Part shown: one piece after another, positions 55,647 to 64,000 of the stretch
Position numbering within the stretch: position 1 is the stretch's first letter
How the letters are laid out: each line of letters opens with the position of its first letter
Assembly (NCBI RefSeq): GCF_963677575.1
Contig: NZ_OY782038.1
Span: 186,001-250,000, forward strand
Length of the DNA: 64,000 bases
Direction of reading: 5' to 3'
Origin: an uncultured Draconibacterium sp.
GTDB taxonomy: Bacteria; Bacteroidota; Bacteroidia; Bacteroidales; Prolixibacteraceae
The notes under the pieces: model-generated
Database searches by the model: none
What the model was told of the DNA's origin: nothing
The model's input: the letters and a program-made list of their open reading frames with translations, nothing else
Translations under genes and position numbers: made by a program

Positions 55647-58259
55647 ATGAAAAAATCAATTTTAAACCTAATTTTAATTTTTTGTGCTTTTACTGTATTT
55701 GCACAGAATGAAAATCTCGATTTTTTAGATCCATCGCTTCCGATGAACGAACGTGTTGACTTGTTGGTGTCGCAAATGACACTACAGGAAAAAGTTGATC
55801 AGCTGGAGTACACTTCAAAAGCAATTGATCGTTTACAAGTACCGGAATACAACTGGTGGAATGAATGTTTGCATGGAGTGGCGAGGGCCGGTTACGCAAC
55901 GGTTTTTCCGCAATCGATAAGTATTGCTGCATCGTGGGATGCTGATTTGGTAAATCGCGTTGCAGTGGCCATTTCTGATGAAGCACGTGCAAAACATCAT
56001 GAGTTTGTTCGACGCGATAAAAGGGGCATTTACCAGGGGCTCACGTTTTGGTCGCCAAACATTAATATTTTCCGCGATCCTCGTTGGGGGCGTGGTCACG
56101 AAACTTACGGTGAAGATCCATACCTAACCGGAATTTTGGGAACTCGGTTTGTTAAAGGACTTCAGGGAGATGATCCGACGTATTTAAAAGTAGTTGCTAC
56201 CGCTAAACATTATGCAGTTCATTCCGGACCTGAACCATTGCGCCACGAATTTAATGCACTGGTAAGTGAACGCGATTTGCGCGAAACTTATTTGCCGGCA
56301 TTTCGCATGTTGGTGAAAGACGGTGGTGCATACTCGGTAATGGGAGCCTACAATCAGTTTCGTGGATTTCCGTGTTGTGCCAGCGATGAATTATATGGCA
56401 TTCTTCGCAACGACTGGGGATTTAATGGTTATATTGTTTCCGATTGTTGGGCAATCTCTGATTTTTATACCTACCAGGGATTTTCGAAAGATGCAGCAGA
56501 AGCAGCAGCGGTGGCTGTAAAAGCGGGCACCGACTTAAATTGTGGAAATTCATACCGTCATCTTACCGAGGCTGTTGAACGAGGCTTGATTACTGAAGAC
56601 GAAATTGATGTTGCTGTAAAACGTATTTTTAAGGCACGTTTTAAATTGGGGATGTTCGATCCGGATGAAGAAGTGCTTTACGCACAAATTCCTTTTTCGG
56701 TAAATACATCAAAAGAAAATGATGCACTGGCATTGGAAGCGGCTCGCAAAAGCATTGTTTTGTTGAAAAATGAGAACAAAACATTACCACTTTCAAAAGA
56801 CATTAAAACGCTTGCTGTTATTGGCCCTAACGCCGATAACTGGGAGTCGCTGGTTGGAAATTACAATGGAATTGCAAAAAATCCGGTTACTGTGCTTAAG
56901 GGATTGCAAAATAAATTGCCAAATACAACGATTTTGTACGCCGAAGGAAGTCATCTGGCAAAAGGGATTAGTAATCTGCATGCAATTCCCTCAGAGTTTT
57001 TACAAACTGCAGATGGCATGCAAGGTGTAAAAGGAGAATATTTTAATAATGCGAAACTTGAAGGTGAACCGGCTTTTATCAGGATTGATAAAAACATAAA
57101 TTTTTACTGGGAAGCTGATGCGCCAACTCCGGATATGAACGACGATGATTTTAGTGTGCGCTGGACAGGGTACATTGTTCCACAAGTCTCAGGTGAGTAC
57201 AGAATTGGCTGCTGGGGAATGCCAAAACTCGAAATTTGGGTTGAAGGAGAAAAGTTACTAAGTCATAACTCCGAACATCATGCTTTTCATCACGAGAAGG
57301 CTGTAAAAATGGAGGCCGGCAAAAAATACAAGTTTGTGTACGAGTATGCCAACGATCATGGTGATGGCGATGCTAAATTGTTGTGGGCAATTCCGAACCA
57401 AAATCTACAACAGGAAGCTGTTGAGGTGGCAAAAAAAGCCGATGCTGTAGTGTTAGTACTTGGCCTTTCGCAACGTCTTGAAGGCGAAGAGATGCAAGTA
57501 GAAGTAGATGGTTTTGCAGGGGGCGACCGCACGCATTTAAAACTACCGGCAACGCAGCGTGAACTTATGAAAGCCGTTAAAGCGACGGGCAAACCCGTAA
57601 TTCTTGTTCTGCTTAACGGAAGTGCGCTGGCTGTTAACTGGGCCAACGAAAACCTGGAAGCAATACTTACTGCCGGTTATCCGGGACAGGAGGGTGGGAA
57701 CGCTGTTGCCGACGTGTTGCTGGGCGATTATAATCCTGCCGGACGTTTGCCGGTTACCTATTATAAATCGGTAGATCAGTTGCCTCCATTCGAAGATTAC
57801 GATATGAAAAACCGTACTTATAAGTACTTCAATGGCGAGCCACTTTATCCGTTTGGCTATGGTTTGAGTTATACTTCCTTTACTTATTCGGATGTAAAAC
57901 TGGCTAAAAAGGCCAAAATTGGCGATGAAATAGAAATTAGCGTAAAAGTCACCAATAAAGGAAATATAAACGGCGAAGAGGTTGTTCAGTTGTATCTAAA
58001 AGACCTGGTCGCTTCAACACAACGTCCGAAATGCCAATTGGAGGGTTTCCAACGTATTTCCTTAAAACCGGGCGAAACAAAAACGGTAAATTTTGTTTTG
58101 GAGCCTCGTCAGTTTTCTATTATTGGAGCCGATGATAAGCGGGTTATCGAACCCGGTGATTTTACTCTGTTTGTTGGTGGAAGTCAGCCCGAAGGAAAAG
58201 CGAAAAATGGTATTTCAAAAACGATTGAACTGAAGGGAAAGAACACTTTTATTGATTAG
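55647..58259 (+). CDS. glycoside hydrolase family 3, beta-xylosidase-like, with PA14 insert
   Basis: An exported 870-aa enzyme. Signal peptide ends at about residue 19 (FTVFAQ). GH3 N-domain: YNWWNECLHGVARAG and ATVFPQSI, typical of xylan 1,4-beta-xylosidases and related GH3 enzymes; nucleophile D266 in GYIVSDCWAI. A PA14 domain (about 455-590, GEYFNNAKLEGEPAFIRIDK) is inserted in the C-domain, which resumes with DAVVLVLGLSQRLEGEEMQV; a fibronectin-III-like domain ends the protein. Likely xylan or plant glucan side-chain breakdown in the periplasm. No transporter pair adjoins it. Confidence 0.92.
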   Translation: MKKSILNLILIFCAFTVFAQNENLDFLDPSLPMNERVDLLVSQMTLQEKVDQLEYTSKAIDRLQVPEYNWWNECLHGVARAGYATVFPQSISIAASWDADLVNRVAVAISDEARAKHHEFVRRDKRGIYQGLTFWSPNINIFRDPRWGRGHETYGEDPYLTGILGTRFVKGLQGDDPTYLKVVATAKHYAVHSGPEPLRHEFNALVSERDLRETYLPAFRMLVKDGGAYSVMGAYNQFRGFPCCASDELYGILRNDWGFNGYIVSDCWAISDFYTYQGFSKDAAEAAAVAVKAGTDLNCGNSYRHLTEAVERGLITEDEIDVAVKRIFKARFKLGMFDPDEEVLYAQIPFSVNTSKENDALALEAARKSIVLLKNENKTLPLSKDIKTLAVIGPNADNWESLVGNYNGIAKNPVTVLKGLQNKLPNTTILYAEGSHLAKGISNLHAIPSEFLQTADGMQGVKGEYFNNAKLEGEPAFIRIDKNINFYWEADAPTPDMNDDDFSVRWTGYIVPQVSGEYRIGCWGMPKLEIWVEGEKLLSHNSEHHAFHHEKAVKMEAGKKYKFVYEYANDHGDGDAKLLWAIPNQNLQQEAVEVAKKADAVVLVLGLSQRLEGEEMQVEVDGFAGGDRTHLKLPATQRELMKAVKATGKPVILVLLNGSALAVNWANENLEAILTAGYPGQEGGNAVADVLLGDYNPAGRLPVTYYKSVDQLPPFEDYDMKNRTYKYFNGEPLYPFGYGLSYTSFTYSDVKLAKKAKIGDEIEISVKVTNKGNINGEEVVQLYLKDLVASTQRPKCQLEGFQRISLKPGETKTVNFVLEPRQFSIIGADDKRVIEPGDFTLFVGGSQPEGKAKNGISKTIELKGKNTFID

Positions 58260-58283
58260 TATACAAAAAAAAGTATTAAACTT

Positions 58284-58321
58284 GAAAAAGGCCTGCTAGT
58301 ATTTGATTATCAGGTCTTTTT
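58284..58321. terminator. bidirectional intrinsic terminator
   Basis: GAAAAAGGCCTG pairs with CAGGTCTTTTT (one G-T pair) around a 14-base loop, between the convergent GH3 and DUF5916 genes. Confidence 0.75.
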
Positions 58322-58343
58322 GCATGTATGTTCGCATAGTAAT

Positions 58344-60965
58344 TTATCTCCCAATGCGGTATGAAAATTTTAGCAGGAGGACATTATGTGGTTTCTCATC
58401 AAAGAGATCAGTGAGATCGTTACCAAAATCAAATTTACCCATGTTATCATAAGAGCTACGGTTTTGCGACCATACCAGGTAGATCATCGAGCCGGGGCGA
58501 TATTCCCATCGAACTACCAGGTTTGATAAAAATTCTTTTACATTAAAATCAGGATTGTCAAAACTATAATCGGTTTGGCCATTTAACGTTTCATCGATGT
58601 TGTAAACACTGTTTTGTGCATCGTAAGTAATCTGTTCGCCCGAATACAATGCATATCGGTTGTTTATTTCATCAGCCTTACTATTGGTTATATATTTAAA
58701 AGCATCGTAATCACCCGTTGCAATAAAAGGCTGTCCCCAAAATTGTACTGTCAGATCCGGTGTGATGTTATAATTTATTCGAATTGATGTGCTGAACGTT
58801 TTACGCTGAATGGATCCCATAATGTAACGTTTGTCGTTCATGTGATCCTGCTGTGTAATATATTGAAGCTGATTGTCGCTCACACCGTATTCCGGACTAA
58901 TTTCAATTTGCATGGCTTTTACGGGGCGGTAACCAAATTCTACCTCAAAACTTTTACTTGAGTAGTAACCATTTTTGTTGCTCCAGTTCATTCCTCCATC
59001 TGCTCCGTAGGTAAATTTCTTCTGAGGATTGGAGAAGATTCCCGCATAAAAACTATGGTTTCCGGAGAGCTTCATCGACGGACCACCACGCAATGCTGAA
59101 TGCGAAAGCTGCTCGCCGTTTATATTTATACTTGAAAAGGCATTCCAAAAGTTTTTAAACTGTGCATGTCCGTTAATATTGCCACCAGCACCTAACAGAT
59201 CGCCACCAAAATCATAATTGGTCCACTGGTTAAAGTTAAGTCCCATACTTCTGAAAATTGAGAAAGGCTCGTACCAGCGATACCCAACCCAAAAGGCTTG
59301 CATAATGTCGTCAACTTCGGGTGTGTAGCCAATGTCGTTAATTTCCAATCCCGGCGATTTCCAACTAAATATTCCTGCAAACTTCAGCCTTCCGCCTGTT
59401 TTGCCTAAGGTGAATTTTCCTCCGGTACCCGAAAGTGAAGTTCTTGTTGAATCGAACGTTACATAATCGGCATCGGGCCGCTGATAGGTGTGCGAATAGG
59501 AAGTTTGAGTATTGAGAATAGCTTCTTCGCTGCCTTCCACACGACTAAAATAAACTCCGGCATCAACAAACCAGTCTTTATTGTGCCATTTGTGCACAAA
59601 ATCAACTCCGCCGGTGTAGGCGCTTTTATGCAAAAAATCAAGATGCTCATCATTGATATTTCTGTTCACGGCGGTAAGTATTCCTCCGAGATATGTATTT
59701 CCCTCGTTAAAATCCTTTTGAACTCTTCCCACAAAATAGTTGGTTAAAGGTTCAACCACCTGAGTTTTGTTGCCCGATATTCCTTTAATTTCGGCTTCTT
59801 CTTCAGCAGTAACACTTTCAATTACCCCAATAGACCAGCCACTTTTTGTTTTCCCGGTTATTTTTGCAGCTCCCAGTATTCGGGTAAAATCGGGTGTATC
59901 GGCATATTCATTATCCCCTAAATCGGGAGAATAATGGGGGCGGCGCCCTATTCTACGTGAATAGAAAAGGTTATTGGCCGATTGATTACCGTCGCCAAAA
60001 GCAAGTTTGTACGACAGGATATTGTTACCCTCGATAAAAAACGGGCGTTTTTCCCTGAAAAAAGTTTCGTAGGTACTCAGGTTTACCTGCGACGGGTCGG
60101 CTTCAACCTGTCCAAAATCGGGATTGATTGTGAGGTCCATTGTAAGGTAGTTGGTCAAGCCAATTTTGGCATCTAAACCGGCATCAAAACCATTTGATTT
60201 ACCCGACTCCAAAAATGGATTTTCAGGTATCTTTTCAAAACGTTCGGTACGTGCAACCATGTAAGGAGTTACGTTCAGTGAATTTTGAGGTTTTATATTC
60301 TCAATTCCCCGCATAATTCCAAATTGGGAGGTAAAACCTGCAGTTTCACGTTTCATCGGTTGCCACGAAGAAAGTTCGTCCTCTCTGAAAATATATCGAA
60401 ATACATTCAGCCCCCAAATCTGTTCCTCACTCTCTTCAAACCGAAGCTGGGTGAGCGGAATCCGCATTTCTGCATTCCATCCGTTTTTGGTAACTGATGT
60501 TTTTGCATACCAGATCGGATCCCAGGTATCGTCTTCGTTATCGCCGTCGTTGGTACTTACCATATCCGACCGTACGCCGGCAGCAGAAACGATAAATGCG
60601 AAAGAAGTACGCTTGTCAAAATATGAATCTATATATAAACCGGCAAGATCACCTTCTGTTTCATCGCGTCGTGTCATACGCATTGAGATGCTGTCAGGAT
60701 CATCCAAAGATCGTATCGCTACATAAAGATTATTGGCATCGTATAAAATAGCATACTCTGTTTGTTTGGTTGGAGCTTCGCCTTCGATGGGTTCGTGCTG
60801 AATGAAGTTATTCTCCCAATTTGCATTTTGCCATTCAGGTTCATCAAAAACGCCGTTAACCGTGATATTCAGGTTTTCAGCGGTTGTTGCTATATAAGTT
60901 CGTTTTTCCTGTGCAGATATGGTTTGTATAAATACAAAGAATAAGAGGACAGTCGCAATTTTCAT
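58344..60965 (-). CDS. DUF5916 outer-membrane protein with N-terminal CBM9-like domain
   Basis: An 873-aa exported protein. Signal peptide MKIATVLLFFVFIQTISAQE. Residues ~25-220 resemble a CBM9-type fold (ITVNGVFDEPEWQNA ... YAILYDANNLYVAIRSLDDP). From ~240 on, alternating amphipathic stretches such as YFVGRVQKDFNEGNTYLGGI and a terminal LLLKFSYRIGR indicate a beta barrel (DUF5916). The last aromatic position is atypical for a BAM signal. Such proteins are common in Bacteroidota and their role is unknown. Convergent to the GH3 gene. Confidence 0.85.
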   Translation of the reverse strand: MKIATVLLFFVFIQTISAQEKRTYIATTAENLNITVNGVFDEPEWQNANWENNFIQHEPIEGEAPTKQTEYAILYDANNLYVAIRSLDDPDSISMRMTRRDETEGDLAGLYIDSYFDKRTSFAFIVSAAGVRSDMVSTNDGDNEDDTWDPIWYAKTSVTKNGWNAEMRIPLTQLRFEESEEQIWGLNVFRYIFREDELSSWQPMKRETAGFTSQFGIMRGIENIKPQNSLNVTPYMVARTERFEKIPENPFLESGKSNGFDAGLDAKIGLTNYLTMDLTINPDFGQVEADPSQVNLSTYETFFREKRPFFIEGNNILSYKLAFGDGNQSANNLFYSRRIGRRPHYSPDLGDNEYADTPDFTRILGAAKITGKTKSGWSIGVIESVTAEEEAEIKGISGNKTQVVEPLTNYFVGRVQKDFNEGNTYLGGILTAVNRNINDEHLDFLHKSAYTGGVDFVHKWHNKDWFVDAGVYFSRVEGSEEAILNTQTSYSHTYQRPDADYVTFDSTRTSLSGTGGKFTLGKTGGRLKFAGIFSWKSPGLEINDIGYTPEVDDIMQAFWVGYRWYEPFSIFRSMGLNFNQWTNYDFGGDLLGAGGNINGHAQFKNFWNAFSSININGEQLSHSALRGGPSMKLSGNHSFYAGIFSNPQKKFTYGADGGMNWSNKNGYYSSKSFEVEFGYRPVKAMQIEISPEYGVSDNQLQYITQQDHMNDKRYIMGSIQRKTFSTSIRINYNITPDLTVQFWGQPFIATGDYDAFKYITNSKADEINNRYALYSGEQITYDAQNSVYNIDETLNGQTDYSFDNPDFNVKEFLSNLVVRWEYRPGSMIYLVWSQNRSSYDNMGKFDFGNDLTDLFDEKPHNVLLLKFSYRIGR

Positions 60966-61031
60966 TGAATAGTTTTCTCAATAAGACTGCCAAATAAGAC
61001 ATGTGTTACAGATTATTTTGACTTTTTCCGA

Positions 61032-61712
61032 TTATCTGTTAACATGATTCGTTTGCATATTGATTTTACTTGCTCCCAAATAGAAGAACCAAGCTGCAAC
61101 AGCCATTAAAACGTGACTTGCAGAGATGTGATTAAACCATTGATATATGGAAATTTTATTCATAAAAAATAAAGCAGCAACGGCAGCAAAAGCAACTCCG
61201 ATAAGAATTAACTTACTGGCTTTATTACGTGTTTTTATGTATAAAAGTCCTTCCAGCGAGAGTACAACAAACATTAATCCGTAACCCGAATGAAATTCGA
61301 CAAAGAAGAAATTGAGGGTAATGATGGTTAAGGTTAAAAATGTTAGGAACTCAATAATATTCAGAATACTCAATAGCTGCACAATCTTTTTCGAGAGTTG
61401 AATTCGGGTGTGTTCAATTGCTGCCCGCTCAACAAACATTATAGATAACATACTGGTTATCCAGCCGGGCAATTTCCAGTAAAAGTTAAAATGATACAGA
61501 AATGCATGACCGATCAGTCCTCCAAAAGCGGTGGCAATTCCCATTATAAGAAAGTACAGTTTGAAATAGGTAAATACTTTTTCAGATTTGTTATTGCTGT
61601 GTATTTTATATGCAAATATGAAGCACAACACCGAAACAAGGAGGTCGGTTAGTGTTACAATGGGCTCGTCAATTTTAATTCCGAAAAGGAATATCGTGTT
61701 TATTTCTTCCAT
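61032..61712 (-). CDS. seven-helix membrane protein of unknown function
   Basis: A 226-aa protein with seven predicted membrane segments (about 20-37, 50-70, 77-93, 108-130, 136-155, 163-180, 193-212). His residues sit in or near several of them (H69, H74, H178-type, H184, H200), for example GLIGHAFLYHFNFYW, which could ligate heme or metal, as in hemolysin-III-like and DUF6962-type proteins. No family call is certain. It is divergent from the nucleoside-hydrolase-like gene. Confidence 0.7.
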   Translation of the reverse strand: MEEINTIFLFGIKIDEPIVTLTDLLVSVLCFIFAYKIHSNNKSEKVFTYFKLYFLIMGIATAFGGLIGHAFLYHFNFYWKLPGWITSMLSIMFVERAAIEHTRIQLSKKIVQLLSILNIIEFLTFLTLTIITLNFFFVEFHSGYGLMFVVLSLEGLLYIKTRNKASKLILIGVAFAAVAALFFMNKISIYQWFNHISASHVLMAVAAWFFYLGASKINMQTNHVNR

Positions 61713-61853
61713 TCATTTTGGTAAGGTTAATAAAATAACACATTATGTTTTAACAATAAAGGACTGCTATTATTTTTGTTCGAAATCCGTATTGATTTTT
61801 ATTTATTAAGTAGTTTTATCAAAAATCCAAATAACCAACGAGAAATCCAAATT

Positions 61854-62681
61854 ATGAAACAGGCCTGCATTTTTTTATTCTTAATCCTTTCAACTTCTTG
61901 TTTTTCATGGGCTAATCAACCTGAAAAACGTTTTAATGCAGAAATAGACTTGTTGGTAATGCAGTTCGATTGCAAAACCGATGTAGACGACATTCATTCG
62001 GCCGCTGCCTTTAAAACCTTGCTTTCATCTGCAGAATTTAGTGCAATCAATTATTTTGCAGTTGCCGGAACATACGGCATTCAGGAGGGATTATATGTGC
62101 CGCCAAACCCGCTTTTTCAGCAGGCTTTTAGTGATAAATGGACTGATGCACATGCAAATAAAACAAAAGCCACTAAGAAGATGGAAAATGTGGCACTTGA
62201 ATGTTTGCAAAAAGGTGGTAATATTTGGATTGCCGAGGCCGGTCAGTCCGATTTTTCGGCAGAACTTATAAAAGCGATTCAAAAGTCTGCTACGGAGATT
62301 AATACTGCCAAACGAATTCATATTGTGCAACACAGTGATTGGAATGAGGACGTGACCTCGGCAAATAGTCTGGCTTTTGTAAAAGCGAATAGTACATATC
62401 ATAAAATTCCAGATGGTAATGTTGTTGGAAACGGCACCCCGGGATTTCGGACTCCGGGTTATAGTGATTGGAAAACAAAAGTGAAAGATACTGAATTAGT
62501 AAAGATATGGAGGCTGGCTGTTGAAATTGGCTTGAAATACAACGGTAAAGAAGGCAGGTACAACAACGAAGCGGTTGCGGATGGAGGACTCGATTTCTCC
62601 GATTTGTGTGAAGTTTGCTGGATTCTGGGTATCGAAAGTATTAAAGATACCGAAGAGTTTTTCAATCGTTTCGGTCGTTAA
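61854..62681 (+). CDS. secreted nucleoside-hydrolase-like protein
   Basis: A 275-aa exported protein from the ATG at 61854 (signal peptide MKQACIFLFLILSTSCFSWA; an upstream TTG/ATG-like extension to 61776 would bury it). DLLVMQFDCKTDVDDIHSAA recalls the DxDxxxDD calcium motif of inosine-uridine nucleoside hydrolases, but as DCKTDVDD. ALECLQKGGNIWIAEAGQSD and RIHIVQHSDWNED follow where that fold has its other metal and substrate residues. The distance from characterised enzymes is large. It may cleave a glycoside or nucleoside, or be non-catalytic. Confidence 0.6.
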   Translation: MKQACIFLFLILSTSCFSWANQPEKRFNAEIDLLVMQFDCKTDVDDIHSAAAFKTLLSSAEFSAINYFAVAGTYGIQEGLYVPPNPLFQQAFSDKWTDAHANKTKATKKMENVALECLQKGGNIWIAEAGQSDFSAELIKAIQKSATEINTAKRIHIVQHSDWNEDVTSANSLAFVKANSTYHKIPDGNVVGNGTPGFRTPGYSDWKTKVKDTELVKIWRLAVEIGLKYNGKEGRYNNEAVADGGLDFSDLCEVCWILGIESIKDTEEFFNRFGR

Positions 62682-62694
62682 TTTTAAATACTGA

Positions 62695-63426
62695 ATGCTA
62701 TTAAAGTATAAAATATCAAGTTGTTTTGTCGTACTATTTTTGTTGACGTTTTTGTTCACGAATGCATCAGCCCAAAAGCATACTGTTTATCTGATTCCCG
62801 GTCAGGGAGCAGATGCCCGTTTGTACAAGAATCTGGAGCTCGACACGGCGTTTCAGATAAAACACATCGATTATTTTACACCCGATAAAGGGTGGGATAT
62901 GGAAGCTTTTGCCCGCGAACTATCGAAACAAATCGATACTACTGAAACTTTTTCTATAATTGGTGTGTCGTTAGGCGGGATGCTGGCAACCGAAATGGCC
63001 GATTTTCTGAATCCTGAAAAAGTTATTATTATTTCGAGTGCAAAAAACCGGAAAGAATTTCCGGGACGCTACCGTTTGCAGAAAATAATACCTGTTTATC
63101 GAATCGTTCCGGGCTTTGTAATTAAAACCGGTGCCCGTATTTTGCAACCACTGGTAGAACCCGACAGAAAAAAAGACAAGGCTACTTTTAAAAGTATGTT
63201 AAAAAGAAAAGATCCCCAATTTTTAAAACGTACAACTACCATGATACTCACTTGGAAACGGGAAAGTTACAGCGATAAAATAGTACATATTCATGGCGAT
63301 ATCGATAAAACTCTGCCTCCGCGCTTTGTTCAATTTGATTACCTGGTGGAAGATGGTTCGCATATGATGGTGTTAACGCGTGGCGAACTCATCAGCGAAA
63401 TTGTAAATAATATTATGATAGAATAA
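62695..63426 (+). CDS. secreted alpha/beta hydrolase
   Basis: A 243-aa exported hydrolase. Signal peptide about 1-26 (LTFLFTNASAQ). YLIPGQGADARLYKNL is the oxyanion strand; IIGVSLGGMLA has the nucleophile S92; IHGDIDKTLPP carries the acid and VEDGSHMMV the catalytic His (H223). Starts 13 bp after the preceding gene, so the two are co-transcribed. Esterase or thioesterase activity is a guess. Confidence 0.87.
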   Translation: MLLKYKISSCFVVLFLLTFLFTNASAQKHTVYLIPGQGADARLYKNLELDTAFQIKHIDYFTPDKGWDMEAFARELSKQIDTTETFSIIGVSLGGMLATEMADFLNPEKVIIISSAKNRKEFPGRYRLQKIIPVYRIVPGFVIKTGARILQPLVEPDRKKDKATFKSMLKRKDPQFLKRTTTMILTWKRESYSDKIVHIHGDIDKTLPPRFVQFDYLVEDGSHMMVLTRGELISEIVNNIMIE

Positions 63427-63493
63427 AATGTGCACCTCTCGGATTCTTCTTTGGTTTTCCTTAACTTACAAAGAGAATTAGAAATCTTTGATT

Positions 63494-64000
63494 ATGCACA
63501 ATACCTTAAAACTCCTGACCTTTGTTTTAGCAAGCTTTACTTTGTCAACACAAGCTATCGCACAAATAGAAACAACCATTTTTAAAGTAGGTAAACAAGA
63601 TGATAAAAATGTTGTATCGTTTTTTACAAACCGTGTAATCGAAGTTAACGAAGACAATTCATACACATTTAAAAATAGCAGTACGCAACAAACCAATACT
63701 CTGTATTTCTGTAATTACAATTACGACAACGATTCCATAGAATTAAATCTAAGAGCCGTTAACCTTTCTGATAAATATCCGACGGAAAAGTTAAAGCATA
63801 ATATTATGTACGATATATACGAGTATAATCGTATGAAAAAAGGAATCAAGAACTTTTATATAGTCGTTGGCGGATATGGAAAATCTTTTGATAAACAAGT
63901 GCATGAATACATGCATCGATTAAAGACAAATTATGGTGATTCGTTATTGAATCAGGCTTCGATAAGTGTTTTTGCCTGGGGAACGGAAGATAAAGTTTAT
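63494..64000 (+). CDS. secreted DUF900-like alpha/beta hydrolase, 3' end outside window
   Basis: An open frame of 169 codons from ATG 63494 to the window edge. Signal peptide MHNTLKLLTFVLASFTLSTQ with cleavage after AIA. Later NFYIVVGGYGKSFDKQVHEY and NQASISVFAWGTED match the FIHGYNxSF...VVFSWPS pattern of DUF900-type alpha/beta hydrolases, with HGYN altered to GGYG. The nucleophile region lies beyond the edge. Follows the previous hydrolase by 67 bp and may belong to the same unit. Confidence 0.65.
   Translation, partial: MHNTLKLLTFVLASFTLSTQAIAQIETTIFKVGKQDDKNVVSFFTNRVIEVNEDNSYTFKNSSTQQTNTLYFCNYNYDNDSIELNLRAVNLSDKYPTEKLKHNIMYDIYEYNRMKKGIKNFYIVVGGYGKSFDKQVHEYMHRLKTNYGDSLLNQASISVFAWGTEDKVY

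Noticed and set aside
1..64000. tRNA, rRNA and phage or conjugative modules
   Set aside because: I looked for T-loop-like GGTTCGAATCC sequences, rRNA-like stretches, integrases and structural phage genes and found none; a covariance search would be needed to exclude small RNAs.

Overview
The window looks like chromosome of a free-living Bacteroidota bacterium, most likely in or near the Marinilabiliales/Prolixibacteraceae (inference from gene content, not from a marker gene). Evidence: several genes are preceded by the Bacteroidota -7 promoter motif TAnnTTTG; the DUF1599 / DoxX-like / folP / cdaA neighbourhood, DUF2795-like, DUF5916, TonB-receptor and N-terminally truncated RecG types are all typical of the phylum; Shine-Dalgarno sequences are rare. 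No rRNA, tRNA or CRISPR array was seen. Both window edges cut a gene.

Layout. 1-1964: an NADPH-dependent FMN reductase (cut by the edge), an alpha/beta hydrolase and a divergent HxlR regulator with repeated CTAACT-type half-sites between them. 1976-6616: a minus-strand DUF1599 plus DoxX-like pair, divergent from folP-cdaA (folate and c-di-AMP synthesis), then a nitronate monooxygenase/FabK-like enzyme. 6973-10429: pheA, flavodoxin, an aminotransferase and a Crp/Fnr regulator. 10432-13603: MscS channel with a DUF432-like partner, YccF, a glycine-rich membrane protein, YjbQ. 13681-15781: cupin, GH29 alpha-L-fucosidase, Rieske lipoprotein. 15857-21774: AddA/RecB-like helicase-nuclease, secreted unknowns, dapA. 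21835-25171: an exonuclease-BRCT gene and an oversized ligA (840 aa) with an apparent insertion of about 150-160 residues in its HhH domain; the 3' half of ligA and the exonuclease gene look more AT-rich than their surroundings. 25249-25500: a 21-bp-period tandem array. 25541-31103: thioredoxin-like protein, topB, and UDP-xylose synthesis (UDP-glucose dehydrogenase and UDP-glucuronate decarboxylase). 31273-33060: an intact IS4/IS50-type insertion sequence sitting in the loop of a hairpin within a palindrome-rich repeat.

33171-39357 is the most distinctive block: seven tightly packed minus-strand genes forming a stressosome (SpoIIAA-like, RsbR, RsbS, RsbT, RsbW/RsbX-like HATPase-PP2C) that runs directly into two hybrid histidine kinases, the first of which carries its own N-terminal RsbT-like ATPase. 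There is no sigma factor and no DNA-binding domain in the cluster, so the module seems to convert stressosome release into a phosphorelay.

39668-42483: a small Cys-rich membrane protein and an OprC/NosA-like TonB receptor with the CxxxM and HxM copper motifs. 43026-49513: a secreted HtrA-like protease, a TauE/SafE permease, a membrane-lipid cluster (CdsA, DGK1/VTE5-like kinase, acyl-reductase-like SDR, CDP-alcohol phosphatidyltransferase) and a D-amino-acid-type aminotransferase. 49694-55477: aldo/keto reductase, recG (probably leaderless), orphan ABC ATPase, cobalamin adenosyltransferase, DUF2795-like protein, YkgJ-type Cys-cluster protein. 55647-64000: GH3 xylosidase-like enzyme with PA14 insert, DUF5916 outer-membrane protein, 7-TM protein, nucleoside-hydrolase-like secreted protein, and two secreted alpha/beta hydrolases (the last cut by the edge).

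All calls are by reading motifs; no database search or composition calculation was run.
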